From Prunella strophiata (lineage: Eukaryota; Chordata; Aves; Passeriformes; Prunellidae): a stretch of DNA of 64,000 bases. The notes under the pieces were generated by a model. That model was not told the origin of the DNA and did no database searches. It was given only the letters and a program-made list of their open reading frames with translations. Below, one piece after another: positions 11,425 to 21,288 of this stretch (the first letter of the stretch is position 1; every line of letters starts with the position of its first letter). The position numbers and the translations under genes were made by a program. The stretch lies in contig JAZBQD010000030.1 of NCBI GenBank assembly GCA_036583965.1, forward strand, positions 111,887,804-111,951,803, written 5' to 3'.

Positions 11425-12209
11425 GGGGGATCTGGCTACAGGTACAGAAATATTTTTATATCTCTCTGTACAACACTCACCCTTTAAGTCACAGGCACCT
11501 GTGTATGCACACACATTTAAATTGATGTGTGCCTGTAACACAAACAGCAAGTTTGTTTCAGTTCAAATGCAGGTATTAGGGAATATATTAATTTATAAAT
11601 AAAAGTAATTGAGGTAAAGTGTATGGGGAATAACTTTTGTTGGACCAAAGGCTGGAAAAACAGAGAGGTTTCAAGGCAGGTGAGTTTTCTTCAGGTCATT
11701 TTCAGGGCTCATGTACCTCCAAACTTGTCTTTCTTCCCTATTTTTATGGTAGGTAAACTAAAATTAATTGTATTTTTACCCCCAATCCTTGTTTCACCTC
11801 ATAGCCTTAAACCATCCTGATTACCTGGGCTGAGCACAAATTGGTGCTTTCTCCAGGACACATCCCAGGCCTGAAACAGCCCAAATTTTTTCTCTCTTTT
11901 TGATTTTTCTGGGGTGTGTTTGGGCTGTTTGTCCTCTCACAATCCCAGAAGCTGCACAGCTCCTCTCTCAGGGGACCACCTGGGGGCCTGAGATCTGCAA
12001 ATTTCTGTGGTGACTGAGGAGAGAAGGGTTCATTAAATCTGTCCAGCAGGAGGTGAAAAATTCCCCTTTTTTTTCTTTTTTTTTTTTTTTTTTTTTTACA
12101 ATGGGAAGATACAGAAGTGATTGCCTGTTCCTGTGTCCCCTCCTGTGTTGGGGCTGCTGGCACAGGGCAAGGAGGAATTGTCCTCTGGGAGTCAGAGAGA
12201 AAAGGGGAG
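11425..12209. other. Intergenic DNA ending at a T-tract
   Basis: Ordinary sequence with a second T-tract at about 12067-12097 that precedes the LTR by about 115 bp. No gene or repeat family is identified. Confidence 0.5.
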
Positions 12210-12214
12210 GAAAT

Positions 12215-12835
12215 TGTTGGAACCCAGGACATTCCTCTGGCTGCCCTGGATGGCTCCAGCCCCTGGCAGGGGGCTCAGAGACCTTGGCACAGAGCCCAAG
12301 ACCCCTGTGCCTTTGATTCTGACCCATGGAAAAAATTATATGAGGAGTTACAAGCCACAAAGATTAAGTAGAGTAATAATTAGTTTATCACAGGGTGAAA
12401 AAGTAGAATTTTGGGGTTTTTTAGAATGAGGGTTCAGGGGTCAAGATGGAGGAATTTGGGTGTGTTCTGTCCTTCTTTCTCCTTCTTCACAGCCTCCATC
12501 TTCTGGGTGATGGTGGCACTTTTGGATTGGTTTAGAGTAGAGTTGGACTGTGTAACACAGGTGATAGGTATTGGAAAATAACTGTAAATAATGTACAGGG
12601 AGTTTTTAGTATAAAAAGACAACACCACCCCAGAGGTGGGCAGTGTGCCTGGGACTGACCTGTGCCTGAACAGACCTGGGCTGGTCAGGGAGAAAATTTG
12701 TTAGATAAGAAATAATAAATAACCTTGGAAACTGCACAAGAAGACTCCTGACTCCTTCTTTGGTTCTCAGGCTGGGACACAGAGATTTTCTAACACATCT
12801 CGGGGTCATCTCCAGCTCTTGAGTGACCTCTGACA
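12215..12835 (+). mobile_element. Solo LTR, family B, copy 1, plus
   Basis: A 621 bp retroviral LTR that starts TGTTGGAACCCAG and ends CTGACA. It is flanked by the direct repeat GAAAT (12210-12214 and 12836-12840). It holds a TATAAAA box at 12610-12616 and an AATAAA polyadenylation signal at 12714-12719, about 100 bases apart, as expected for U3, R and U5. It is collinear with copies at 18.9 and 20.7 kb but lacks an 11 bp piece near 12330 that both of those have. No retroviral genes adjoin it, so this is a solo LTR left by recombination between two LTRs. Confidence 0.9.
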
Positions 12836-12840
12836 GAAAT

Positions 12841-13374
12841 CTGGGGGATTTGTCCAGTTTTGGATCTGGGAACAGCCTGGGAGAAGTTCATCACTTCTGC
12901 AAGATGAAGTTCAGAAGCTGAAGCCTTTTTCCTTCTCTAAGAGCTGGCTACAAGTAAACCAGATTCTGCTGCAATGAATTATTAAAAGCAGTTCATTTAA
13001 CATCATTGTGACTTGGCTGAACTACAGACAGGGCAAAGTGGTTTCCCAAATCTTATTGACTTCCCTAAGTGTCCTATTAGAGGACAAAAATGTGAGTTTG
13101 TCAGCAAAAAAAATCTGCTGGACAAAACAACAGAGAGTAAAATGCTCTTTGGAGAAAGAAGAGAATTGAATTGGAGCTCCTGGTGAACAGACAAACAAAT
13201 TTTTTTTTTTTTAAATTGCATTATTTTATTTTTAAGTGGTTTGATAAATAAAAATGTGCTCTGACAGTTGTGTCACACATCAGATTTCCCCCTCTCCTTT
13301 GCCCTTTTCTGCCCTGGTCACTATTTTAATGAGTGATATTTCATATATGACTGAAGGTGCAGGGCAGAACTCAG
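12841..13374. other. Intergenic DNA, nothing recognised
   Basis: About 530 bp with no repeat family or exon recognised apart from a T12 run near 13200-13212. Confidence 0.5.
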
Positions 13375-13680
13375 GGAACCACAGAAAGGTTTGGGATGGG
13401 AGGGACCATAAAATCCCCCAGTTCCCCCCTGCCATGAGCAGGGACACCTCCCAATACCCCAGACTGCTTTGAGTCCCATCAACCTGGCTTTCCTTGTTTC
13501 CAGGGATGGGGAACTCACCACCTCTCTGGGCAGCTCTTCCAGAGCCTCATCCTGCCCAACACAACAAATTTCTTCTTTCTATCTAATCCAAACCTACCCT
13601 GAGTTTGAAACTATTGCCCCTCATCCTACTGCAACAGGCCCTGCTAAAATGCTGCTCTGATTCTCCTCAATTCTTACAGA
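13375..13680 (-). mobile_element. CR1 LINE fragment, minus
   Basis: Inverse CR1 3' end: AGGTTTGGGATGGGAGGGACCA, then a CCCCTGCCATGAGCAGGGACACC block, CCAGGGATGGGGAACTCACCACC, and the AATTTCTTCTTTCTATCTAATCC block. Diverged at several points from the copies at 19.5 and 28.7 kb. Confidence 0.85.
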
Positions 13681-14504
13681 AGAATTTTATTTTTTTTACT
13701 TTCTCCAGTTGTTCCTTCCTTGCAGTTCAATTTCTCCCAGCCCTGTTAGCTTTGGCTGCAGGGTTTTTAACTTCTGGGTTTTGGAACCAAAAGTCCCAGA
13801 TCACTGAGCAGAAGCAGGCTATGCCCAAAACCCAGGCTGTGAAATTCAGTCTCCAAGGCAAAGCTCCCCTTAATTCAGGATGGCCAGAACTCCTTGTAAT
13901 GGATCTCACATAAAAGTGTGTGGGTAACTCCTGTTCCTAAGTGCTTTAATAAATGGATAATGATGCAGAAAGGCTTTAGGGCTCCTCTTTTCTCTCCTTC
14001 CTTTTTTCTGTTCTTTAATATATGACAGAAAATAATAACTATCTCTAAAACAATTAATCAGAAAGGAAGAAAAACCCTGTAAATACACATTACCAACTGA
14101 ACTGTTTAATAAAGAAAATTTAAATACACAATCCCTGAAGGCAGTTCCAATATGTCTTGCATTGCTGCTACTACCAGGAAATAATAAAATATGCAGAGAA
14201 CCACACTCAGTTCATATCTGACTAAAGATTTAAAGGGCTCTGTCAAAAACTATTACCACAAACATTTGTTTAATTTTTGTTTCCTTCTAATTTCCAGTGG
14301 GACAGTCCAAAAAATGTCTGTGGAAAGCTGACATCTTTAACATGAACTGTTGTCTTCAGTGAGTTCTAATCATGGAAAAGGCTCTGGATCTGTAGAAATC
14401 AGGATGCTTTCTCCCAGCTGAGTGAGAACAGCTGCTGGAATTCTCCATTTTCTTCTCTTCCTCGTTTTCCCTCCTATTTTATTAGCATTTTGTGCAGCTC
14501 TAAG
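13681..14504. other. Intergenic DNA, nothing recognised
   Basis: AT-rich, apparently unique sequence between CR1 copies. I see no exon or structured RNA. Confidence 0.5.
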
Positions 14505-15055
14505 CAGTGGGATCTGTGGTGAGGGGTCTGTCCCTGCTCAGGTGTGAGCCCACCTGCAGAGCTGCCCCAGCCCAGGGAGGAGCTGGAGCTGCTGCAGAGA
14601 GCCCAGAGGAGGCTCCAGGATGAGCAGAGGGATGGAGCAGCTCTGCTGGCAGGAAAGGCTGGCACAGCTGGCATTGTTCACCTGCACAGGAGAAGCTTTG
14701 GGCTGAGCTCAGAGCCCCTTCCAGTGTCCAAAGGAGGCTTTAAAAGGAGGGAAAAGGACTTTTTATATGGATAAAGAGTGACAGGACAAGGGGGAATGGT
14801 TTTAAACTGACAGAGAGTAGGATTAGGTGGGATTTTGGGAATGAGGAATTGTTCCCTGGCAGGGTGGGCAGGGGCTGGGATGGAATTGCCAGAGCAGCTG
14901 TGGCTGCCCCTGGATCCCTGGCAGTGCCCAAGGCCAGGCTGGACACTGGGGCTGGGAGCAGCCTGGCACAGTGGAAGGTGTCCCTGCCATGGCAGGGGGT
15001 GGAACAACACCTTCAAGGTCCCTTCCAGCCCAAACCATTCCAGGATTCCATTCTC
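14505..15055 (+). mobile_element. CR1 LINE 3' end, plus
   Basis: About 550 bp of CR1. It covers the end of the ORF2 region, including a GAGGAGCTGGAGCTGCTGCAG word, and the 3' UTR with GGATCCCTGGCAGTGCCCAAGG, AAGGTGTCCCTGCCATGGCA and the terminal CCTTCCAGCCCAAACCATTCC. About 150 bp at its left is nearly identical to 17.23-17.39 kb and to the inverse of 40.25-40.40 kb. Open frames here are CR1 remnants. Confidence 0.92.
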
Positions 15056-15867
15056 ATGTGCTCCTTTCTAATGATGGGCAGTCAAGATTTTTAGCATCCA
15101 AAGCCAGGAGGATCCTTGGGAAGCACCACAGGAAAAAGCTGCCCACACTCAACCCAGGACAGGTAGAAGAAGACACATGGTGCTTTGAATTCCCCTGCTG
15201 ATCCTGGTAGTTCCCTCAACCTCTGCAAGAATCAATGGAAATTAGTTTCCTAAAGAACTGCATTTTGCAGCTAATGGGAGTCCTTGGTTATGATTATTTC
15301 CTAAATGGAAAAAAAAAATGCACATTAACACGAATATTCAAATGAGACTGAGAATCATTAAAGACCCATTTGTTCTACAAATAGAGCTGCAGTGGCTTTT
15401 TGAATAAATTCCTCGAGAAAAGCAGTTTTCTATAGATGTGAGAGGCCAGAAATTATTTAGTTACTCACAAAAAAGGGGGAGGTATCTCTTGTTTTGAAAG
15501 AGAGCAACTAAACAGACCTAGGAGATCAATCTGTTTTTCTGCCTAGGTTTTCATAATTGCTGGTTTTTGCCATTTTCAACAGGATAATCAAGTCCCTAGG
15601 TGAACTTGAATAAAATTCAGTGTTCTTTTTAGATTGATGGACTGGTTATTTTTAGTCAGGTTTAGATGCTAGAAGGAAATTCAGTTTTTTTTTTAGAGAG
15701 TTTGCACAGATCCTTAAGGATTTTTATAACACTTCAGAGGCACAGGGAAAAGCATTCTAGTGCACTTATGATGCTTTCAAAGTATTTTAAAGTGCTTTCA
15801 TGAAAAACTTTACAAAATCTCACCAAGAAACAAGTGCAGGAAAAATGGAGAGAGATTATTTACAAGG
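15056..15867. other. Intergenic DNA, nothing recognised
   Basis: AT-rich unique sequence with no recognised exon, RNA or repeat. Confidence 0.5.
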
Positions 15868-16128
15868 GATGGGGTGACAGGACAAGGGGGAATGGCTTCA
15901 GCCTGAGAGTGGGGTTAGGTGGGATATGGGCAAAAAATTGTTCCCTGTGAGGGTGGTGGGGCCCTGGCACAAAAAAGTTGTGGCTGCTCCATCCCTGGCA
16001 GTGCCCAAGGCCAGGCTGGACAGGGCTTGGAACACCCTGGGATGGTGGAAGGTGTCCCTGCCCAGGGAACTGGATGAGGTCTTTTCTTCTCTTTAAGGTC
16101 TTTTCCAACCCAAGCCATTCCATTATTC
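15868..16128 (+). mobile_element. CR1 LINE 3' fragment, plus
   Basis: Short CR1 3' UTR: GACAGGACAAGGGGGAATGG, TTGTTCCCTGTGAGGGTGG, CAGTGCCCAAGGCCAGGCTGG, GGTGGAAGGTGTCCCTGCCC and a terminal TTTTCCAACCCAAGCCATTCC. Confidence 0.9.
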
Positions 16129-17194
16129 TCTATGTCTGTATATAAATATATGAGTATTTATATTCACATGTCCATGTGCACTGTAATACAAAAAACATTG
16201 TTAAAACAAGGAAAAAAAGAGGGGAGCCCAGGTCAGCATCCTCAGCCTACTTCAAAGTATTTTGGTCTGCAAAAATCACAAATTTGGGTTGTACCTTTGC
16301 ATATCCAACAGTGTTTGTGTGCAGCCTAAGGCTCTGGGCATTTGCAAACCACAGCTCTCAGCTAATAAACACTGCACAGACTCCCTGCAAATTTCCCTTT
16401 TCTATTTCCTCCTCCTTTCCCCCCTGGTTTTGCTGAGGAAGTTTACACGTGGATGCTGCAGCACTAAAACACCAGCTTTGCTCTTCCCTTCACCAAGGCA
16501 TGTTTTCCTCTTTAGGTGGCTTTTAGATGGTTTTGAAGGCTTGGAAAAATGGATATTGCACCCTCAGTGCCCAACTGATGCACGGTGCACAGATGCAGAG
16601 CCTTGGAAAACATTTGCATTGACTATCATGATGCTTTCCTAATTAGATGCCTCTGAATGCAGATCTATTTCCAGCACGGTTTTTACGTCGAGCTGCACAA
16701 CAAATTCAGTTCAACTGGCAGTTCAGCTTATCCAAATGCCATCCACAGGAGTGAGCTGAGATGAATTAAAGAGGCAGCAATGTGCTCGTGGCGTTAGCAT
16801 TAGCATTTCGTGGCCTTTAGCTGGCTCAGGCAATAAACAAACGCGGCTTGTGAAAAGTTTCCTGCTCATGTGGACAGAAGGGTGTGTGATGGCTGAGGGC
16901 TGAGTGGCCCTGCTGTCACTCCCCTCTGCTGACAGGGCTCCTGGGAGCCCTCAGAGAGGGTTTCACCCCCCAAGAGAGGGTTCAGGCTGGGAAATCTGTG
17001 GGGATTCCGTGTGGTTTCAAGGTCTGGTGTGAGGAGCTGCAGCTGGACTGGGGAAAAACACAAGCTGGGGATGACAGAAGTGAGAGCAACCAGGGAGGGC
17101 TTGGAGGTGCTGGAGGGTGAGAGGGTGGACATGTCCAGCTTGGCAGCCCAGAAACCCCCATGATGTGCTGGGTTCATCCCAGTGCAGCCAGCAA
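16129..17194. other. Intergenic DNA, nothing recognised
   Basis: Unique-looking DNA. The long minus-strand frame that runs from 17.65 down to 16.87 kb is a read-through of the neighbouring CR1 into flanking DNA and has no independent support. The right-hand few hundred bases may contain further decayed CR1. Confidence 0.45.
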
Positions 17195-17740
17195 GAAATG
17201 GAGATTGTGTCACTGTCCCACTCAGGTGAGAGCTCACCAGAGCTGCCCCAGCCCAGGGAGGAGCTGGAGATGCTGCAGAGAGCCCAGAGGAGGCTCCAGG
17301 ATGAGCAGAGGGATGGAGCAGCTCTGCTGGCAGCAAAGGCTGGCACAGCTGGCATTGTTCACCTGCACAGGAGAAGCTTTGGGCTGAGCTCAGGGTGGCC
17401 TTGCAGGGCCTGGAGGAGCCCCAGGGAACATGGAGAGAGACAATTTCCAGGGCATGCAGGGACAGCACACAGGGAATGGCTCCCAGTGCCAGAGGGCAGG
17501 GCTGGATGGGATCTTGGGAATGAGGAATTGTTCCCTGTGAGGGTGGGCAGGGGCTGGGCTGGAATTGCCAGAGCAGCTGTGGCTGCCCCTGGATCCCTGG
17601 CAGTGCCCAAGGCCAGGCTGGACACTGGGGCTTGGAGCCACCTTGCATAATGGGAGGAGTCCCTGCTCATGGGAGGAAAGTTAGGACAAGATGATATTAA
17701 AGTTTCCTTCCAACCCAACCCATTCTGTGATTCCCTCATT
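17195..17740 (+). mobile_element. CR1 LINE 3' end, plus
   Basis: Same architecture as the copy at 14.5-15.05 kb, including the GAGGAGCTGGAGATGCTGCAG word, TTGTTCCCTGTGAGGGTGGG, GGATCCCTGGCAGTGCCCAAGG and a terminal TTCCTTCCAACCCAACCCATT plus a short GTGATTCCCTCATTCC tail. The left end is uncertain. Confidence 0.92.
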
Positions 17741-18911
17741 CCATAAAATGGAACAAAGGAAGGAAAAGTGGGGATGGATGTCAAAGGAACCCTGCTAATA
17801 AGCTGATGGATGAGCAGCTCAGCAGCTGGGGATGCAGCAGGTCCCTCCCTGGGTGCTGCCTGCAGTGATGGAGCCTTGCTGACAGAAACCAGCCAGGGTG
17901 GGTTGCAATTAAAGGTTTGCAATTAAGGGTTTGCAATTAAGAGTTTTTCCCTCTGGTTGTCCTTCAGCAAACAGCTCGTGTGAGACAGGGAGAGTGAGAT
18001 GACCTCTGTCAGGAATTCTGGTGAAATTCAGAAGAGGTATCTCTGTTTTCTCATATCACCCTACTCCTTCCACAGTTGATGGAAGCAAAAATTGCTTTGA
18101 AGTACTTGGAGCTGCAGATATAAATTACAGCTGAATTAGGATTTTAAACATTGCCTGGGGCTGCTTTCCTGGAGTCTCAAGCAGGCAGGGACATATGTGG
18201 CAGAATTTGCTACCGACAGAAAGTAGTTTTTCTAGAAATTACCCACCATAGAGAGAAACGTGATTTTGCTCAGTAATTAATGTCATGACTTTATCAAATT
18301 GTGGTGCAGGAAAGGAAGGGACAGTGCAGAGCTAGCAGAAGGCACAAAAGGGATGGAGGAGCTCTTTGGGCAGGACAAAACAGTGCCAAAAGCTGAGCAG
18401 AGATGGAAATTAGATGAGGAGAGATGGAGAAAAGGAAAAATCTCACCTTTATGAAAGTCCAAACTGTGTGGAATTGCTGTCATTTTATATATAAATTGCC
18501 ATTTTATATATACATTTTATATATAAATTAAATATATAAATTGCCTCTTTTCCTTTTTCCTCCCTGAGGAACATGGATTACCTCAAGTACTGGGACTAAA
18601 GAAGTACTGCAGCTAAGGAACAGCTCAAAACTGAGTTATTTAAATAGGTGAACCCTGTGCTTCCCCAGGAGTTGTGTGCTGGGGTAAAGAAGCTTTCTGC
18701 CATGCTTGACTCAGATTTCCTGCCCCAGGTTTAACTTCACATGGACAGGAATGGAGTTGGGCTCTGGCAAGAAACAGGCAGGAGGGAGCAGGGGACAGGG
18801 GCTGGCTTTGTGACCCCTGGGGCCTCTGCCTTGCCCTGGAACAGCTCCAGAGAGGGGCAGGGAGCTGGGATGAGCCAGAGGGGGATGGTGAGAGCTCCAA
18901 CACCTCCCCTC
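17741..18911. other. Intergenic DNA with one AT microsatellite
   Basis: Unique-looking DNA apart from the AT repeat at 18484-18545. A small triplet of GGTTTGCAATTAA-like units occurs at about 17910-17942. No gene recognised. Confidence 0.5.
18484..18545. repeat. ATTTTATATATAAATT microsatellite
   Basis: Imperfect tandem words of the form TTTTATATATA with AAATTGCC spacers over about 60 bp. Confidence 0.85.
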
Positions 18912-19541
18912 TGCCCAGGTCTCTCACATGCTCATAAGAGACTCTGAGATATGTGTTGGAAAGTTTCTGTGTCCCAGCCCAAGAATCAAAGAAGGAGTCA
19001 GGACTCTTCATTTGTGGTCTCCAAGGTTGTTTATTTTCTCTCATCTATTCCATTCTTTTCCCTGCCCAGCCCAGGTCTGTTCAGCAGGTCAGTCCCAGGC
19101 ACACTGCCCACCTCTGGGGTGGTGTTGTCTTTTTATACTAAAAACTACCTGTACATTATTTACAGTTATTTTCCAATACCTATCACCTGTGTTACACAGT
19201 CCAACTCTACTCTAAACCAATCCAAAAGTGCCACCATCACCCAGAAGATGGAGGCTGTGAAGAAGGAGAAAGAAGGACAGAACACACCCAAATTCCTCCA
19301 TCTTGACCCCCAAACCCTCATTCTAAAAAATCCCCAAAATTCTACTTTTTCACCCTGTGATAAACTAATTATTACTCTAATTAATTTCTGTGGCTTGCAA
19401 CTCTTCATATAAGGTTGGTAATTTTTTCCATGGCTCAAATCAAAGGCTCAGGGGTCTTGGGCTCTGTGCCAAGGTCTCTGAGCCCCCTGCCAGGGGCTGG
19501 AGCCATCCAGGGCAGCCAGAGGGATGTGCTGGGTTCTGACA
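18912..19541 (-). mobile_element. Solo LTR, family B, copy 2, minus
   Basis: A 630 bp LTR collinear with copies 1 and 3. In LTR orientation it begins TGTCAGAACCCAG at 19541 and ends near GAGAGACCTGGGCA at 18912, where copy 3 has GAGAGACCTGACA. The TATAAAA box is the complement of 19131-19137 and the AATAAA signal is the complement of 19030-19035. No clear target-site duplication is seen. CR1 sequence of matching orientation starts within a few bases of its right end, so it sits against, or inserted into, a CR1. There is no internal retroviral region. Confidence 0.9.
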
Positions 19542-19547
19542 CCTTCA

Positions 19548-19850
19548 AATCATGGAATGGTTTGGGTTGGAAGGGACCTTAAAGCTCATCCAGTGCCACC
19601 CCTGCCATGGCAGGGACACCTTCCCCTGTGCCAGGCTGCTCCCAGCCCCAGTGTCCAGCCTGGCCTTGGGCACTGCCAGGGATCCAGGGGCAGCCACAGC
19701 TGCTCTGGCAATTCTATTCCAGGGCCTGCCCACCCCCACAGAAAATAATTTCTTCCTAATATCCCATCTAAACCTCTTTCAGTCTAAAGTGATTTCCCCT
19801 TGTTCTGCCACTAAATGTCCTTGCAAAATGTTTCTCTCCACCTCCTGAGC
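19548..19850 (-). mobile_element. CR1 LINE 3' fragment, minus
   Basis: Inverse CR1 3' end: TCATGGAATGGTTTGGGTTGG, AAGGGACCTTAAAGCTCATCC, CCATGGCAGGGACACCTTCC, CCAGTGTCCAGCCTGGCCTT and a decayed TTCTTCCTAATATCCCATC. It abuts family-B LTR copy 2. Confidence 0.93.
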
Positions 19851-20657
19851 ATCTGAGCTGGCCACCACATGCTGCTTTGCTTCCCCCAAATGAGGTCATT
19901 GCTTGAGAACAAATCCTAGGATGTTATCACAAAAATTTTACATATTCCCCCCAAAGAATCATCAGTATTTCCATTAATTTATATAAACACGCCTTCAGCC
20001 ACCACGAGGACTGCAACTGCAAAGAGCAAACATTTTTAATCATGTTCCAGGAGATTGCAGTTTGCTCAAGCACCTGCCAGCTTTATGCTGGCAGGCCAGG
20101 CTAGGATTGCTCTGGCATTTTACTGTGGCTTGCTGTTTGATGATCAATTTATCCCATAATTTTATTTTTTTTCAGGCAATAAATACTCGCTGTGTGTGGC
20201 AAAGCATCTGGAGCCACTTGTTAGTCCAGCACACAAGGGAGCAGAGCAGTCAGCACAGCCACTGTCTAATTTTGAAGCTGGAATTGATTTATTTATGTCA
20301 GCTGGTCAAGCTACATCCTTTCCTGTACTGTGACTGTAAAAGTAACTTTTACAGTCATGGTGGGTGAGTTTTAAAAGCAGAAATGGCCCATCAGGAAGGC
20401 AAGCAGCACCTCCAGAAAGGAGAAGGGGTTCCTGCATTTCTGTAGCAAAATGTGGGCAGGTTTGCATGGCAGAGCAGGGAACAGCCCTGAGATTTAGCAC
20501 ATTTCCAGCTGAAGGCACTGACAGCTCCTTGGTGTGGGGCTGATTGCCAGGCAGCCTGCAGAGCAGCTCAGCAGCAGGGCTTGGGAGAGCAACAATTCAA
20601 AACCCACTTTTGTTGCCTAGAAATGTGGGAATACAGCAGGCAACATGAGTGCTGTAC
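19851..20657. other. Intergenic DNA, nothing recognised
   Basis: About 800 bp without a recognised gene or repeat. An AGTAACTTTTAC / GTAAAAGTAACT palindromic patch near 20335-20352 is noted but is short. Confidence 0.5.
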
Positions 20658-21282
20658 TGTCAGAACCCAGGACATCCCTCTGGCTGCCCTGGGTGGCTCC
20701 AGCCCCTGGCAGGGGGCTCAGAGGCCTTGGCACAGAGCCCAAGACCCCTGTGCCTTTGATTCTGAGCCATGGAAAAAATTACCAACCTTATATGAGGAGT
20801 TGCAAGCCACAAAAATTAAGTAGAATAACAATAAGTTTATCACAGAGTGAAAAAGTAGAATTTTGGGGTTTTTTAGAATGAGGGTTCAGAGGTCAAGATG
20901 GAGGAATTTGGGTGTGTTCTGTCCTTCTTTCTCCTTCTTCACAGCCTCCATCTTCTGGGTGATGGTGGCACTTTTGGATTGGTTCAGAGTAGAGTTGGAC
21001 TGTGTAACACAGGTGATGGGTATTGGAAAATAACTGTAAATAATGTACAGGTAGTTTTTAGTATAAAAAGACAACACCACCCCAGAGGTGGGCAGTGTGC
21101 CTAGACTGACCTGCTGAACAGACCTGGGCTGGTCAGGGAAAGAATGGAATAGATGAGAGAAAATAAATAACCTTGGAGACCACAAATGAAGAGTCCTGAC
21201 TCCTCCTTTGGTTCTTGGGCTGGGACACAGAGACTCTCAAACACACATCTGGGTCTCTCAAGACACACTGAGAGACCTGACA
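20658..21282 (+). mobile_element. Solo LTR, family B, copy 3, plus
   Basis: The best preserved of the three copies: 625 bp, starting TGTCA and ending TGACA (a perfect terminal inverted repeat). It is flanked by a perfect 6 bp target-site duplication CTGTAC (20652-20657 and 21283-21288). TATAAAA is at 21062-21068 and AATAAA at 21162-21167. The 6 bp duplication suggests an ERVK (beta-like) group by general knowledge. No retroviral genes adjoin it, so it is a solo LTR. Confidence 0.95.
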
Positions 21283-21288
21283 CTGTAC

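Noticed and set aside
11253..11525. Phe/Leu/Cys-rich 90-codon frame resembling a membrane protein
   Set aside because: It translates a T/G low-complexity tract.
16866..17648. A 260-codon minus-strand frame
   Set aside because: Its upstream two thirds is the antisense of a CR1 copy and it then runs into unique DNA; the antisense of other CR1 copies gives the same translated pieces (for example LGHCQGSRGSHSCSG) at 14.9, 19.6 and 28.8 kb.
18912..21282. A provirus between family-B LTR copies 2 and 3
   Set aside because: The copies are in opposite orientation, copy 3 has its own 6-bp target-site duplication, and the DNA between includes a CR1 and no retroviral genes.
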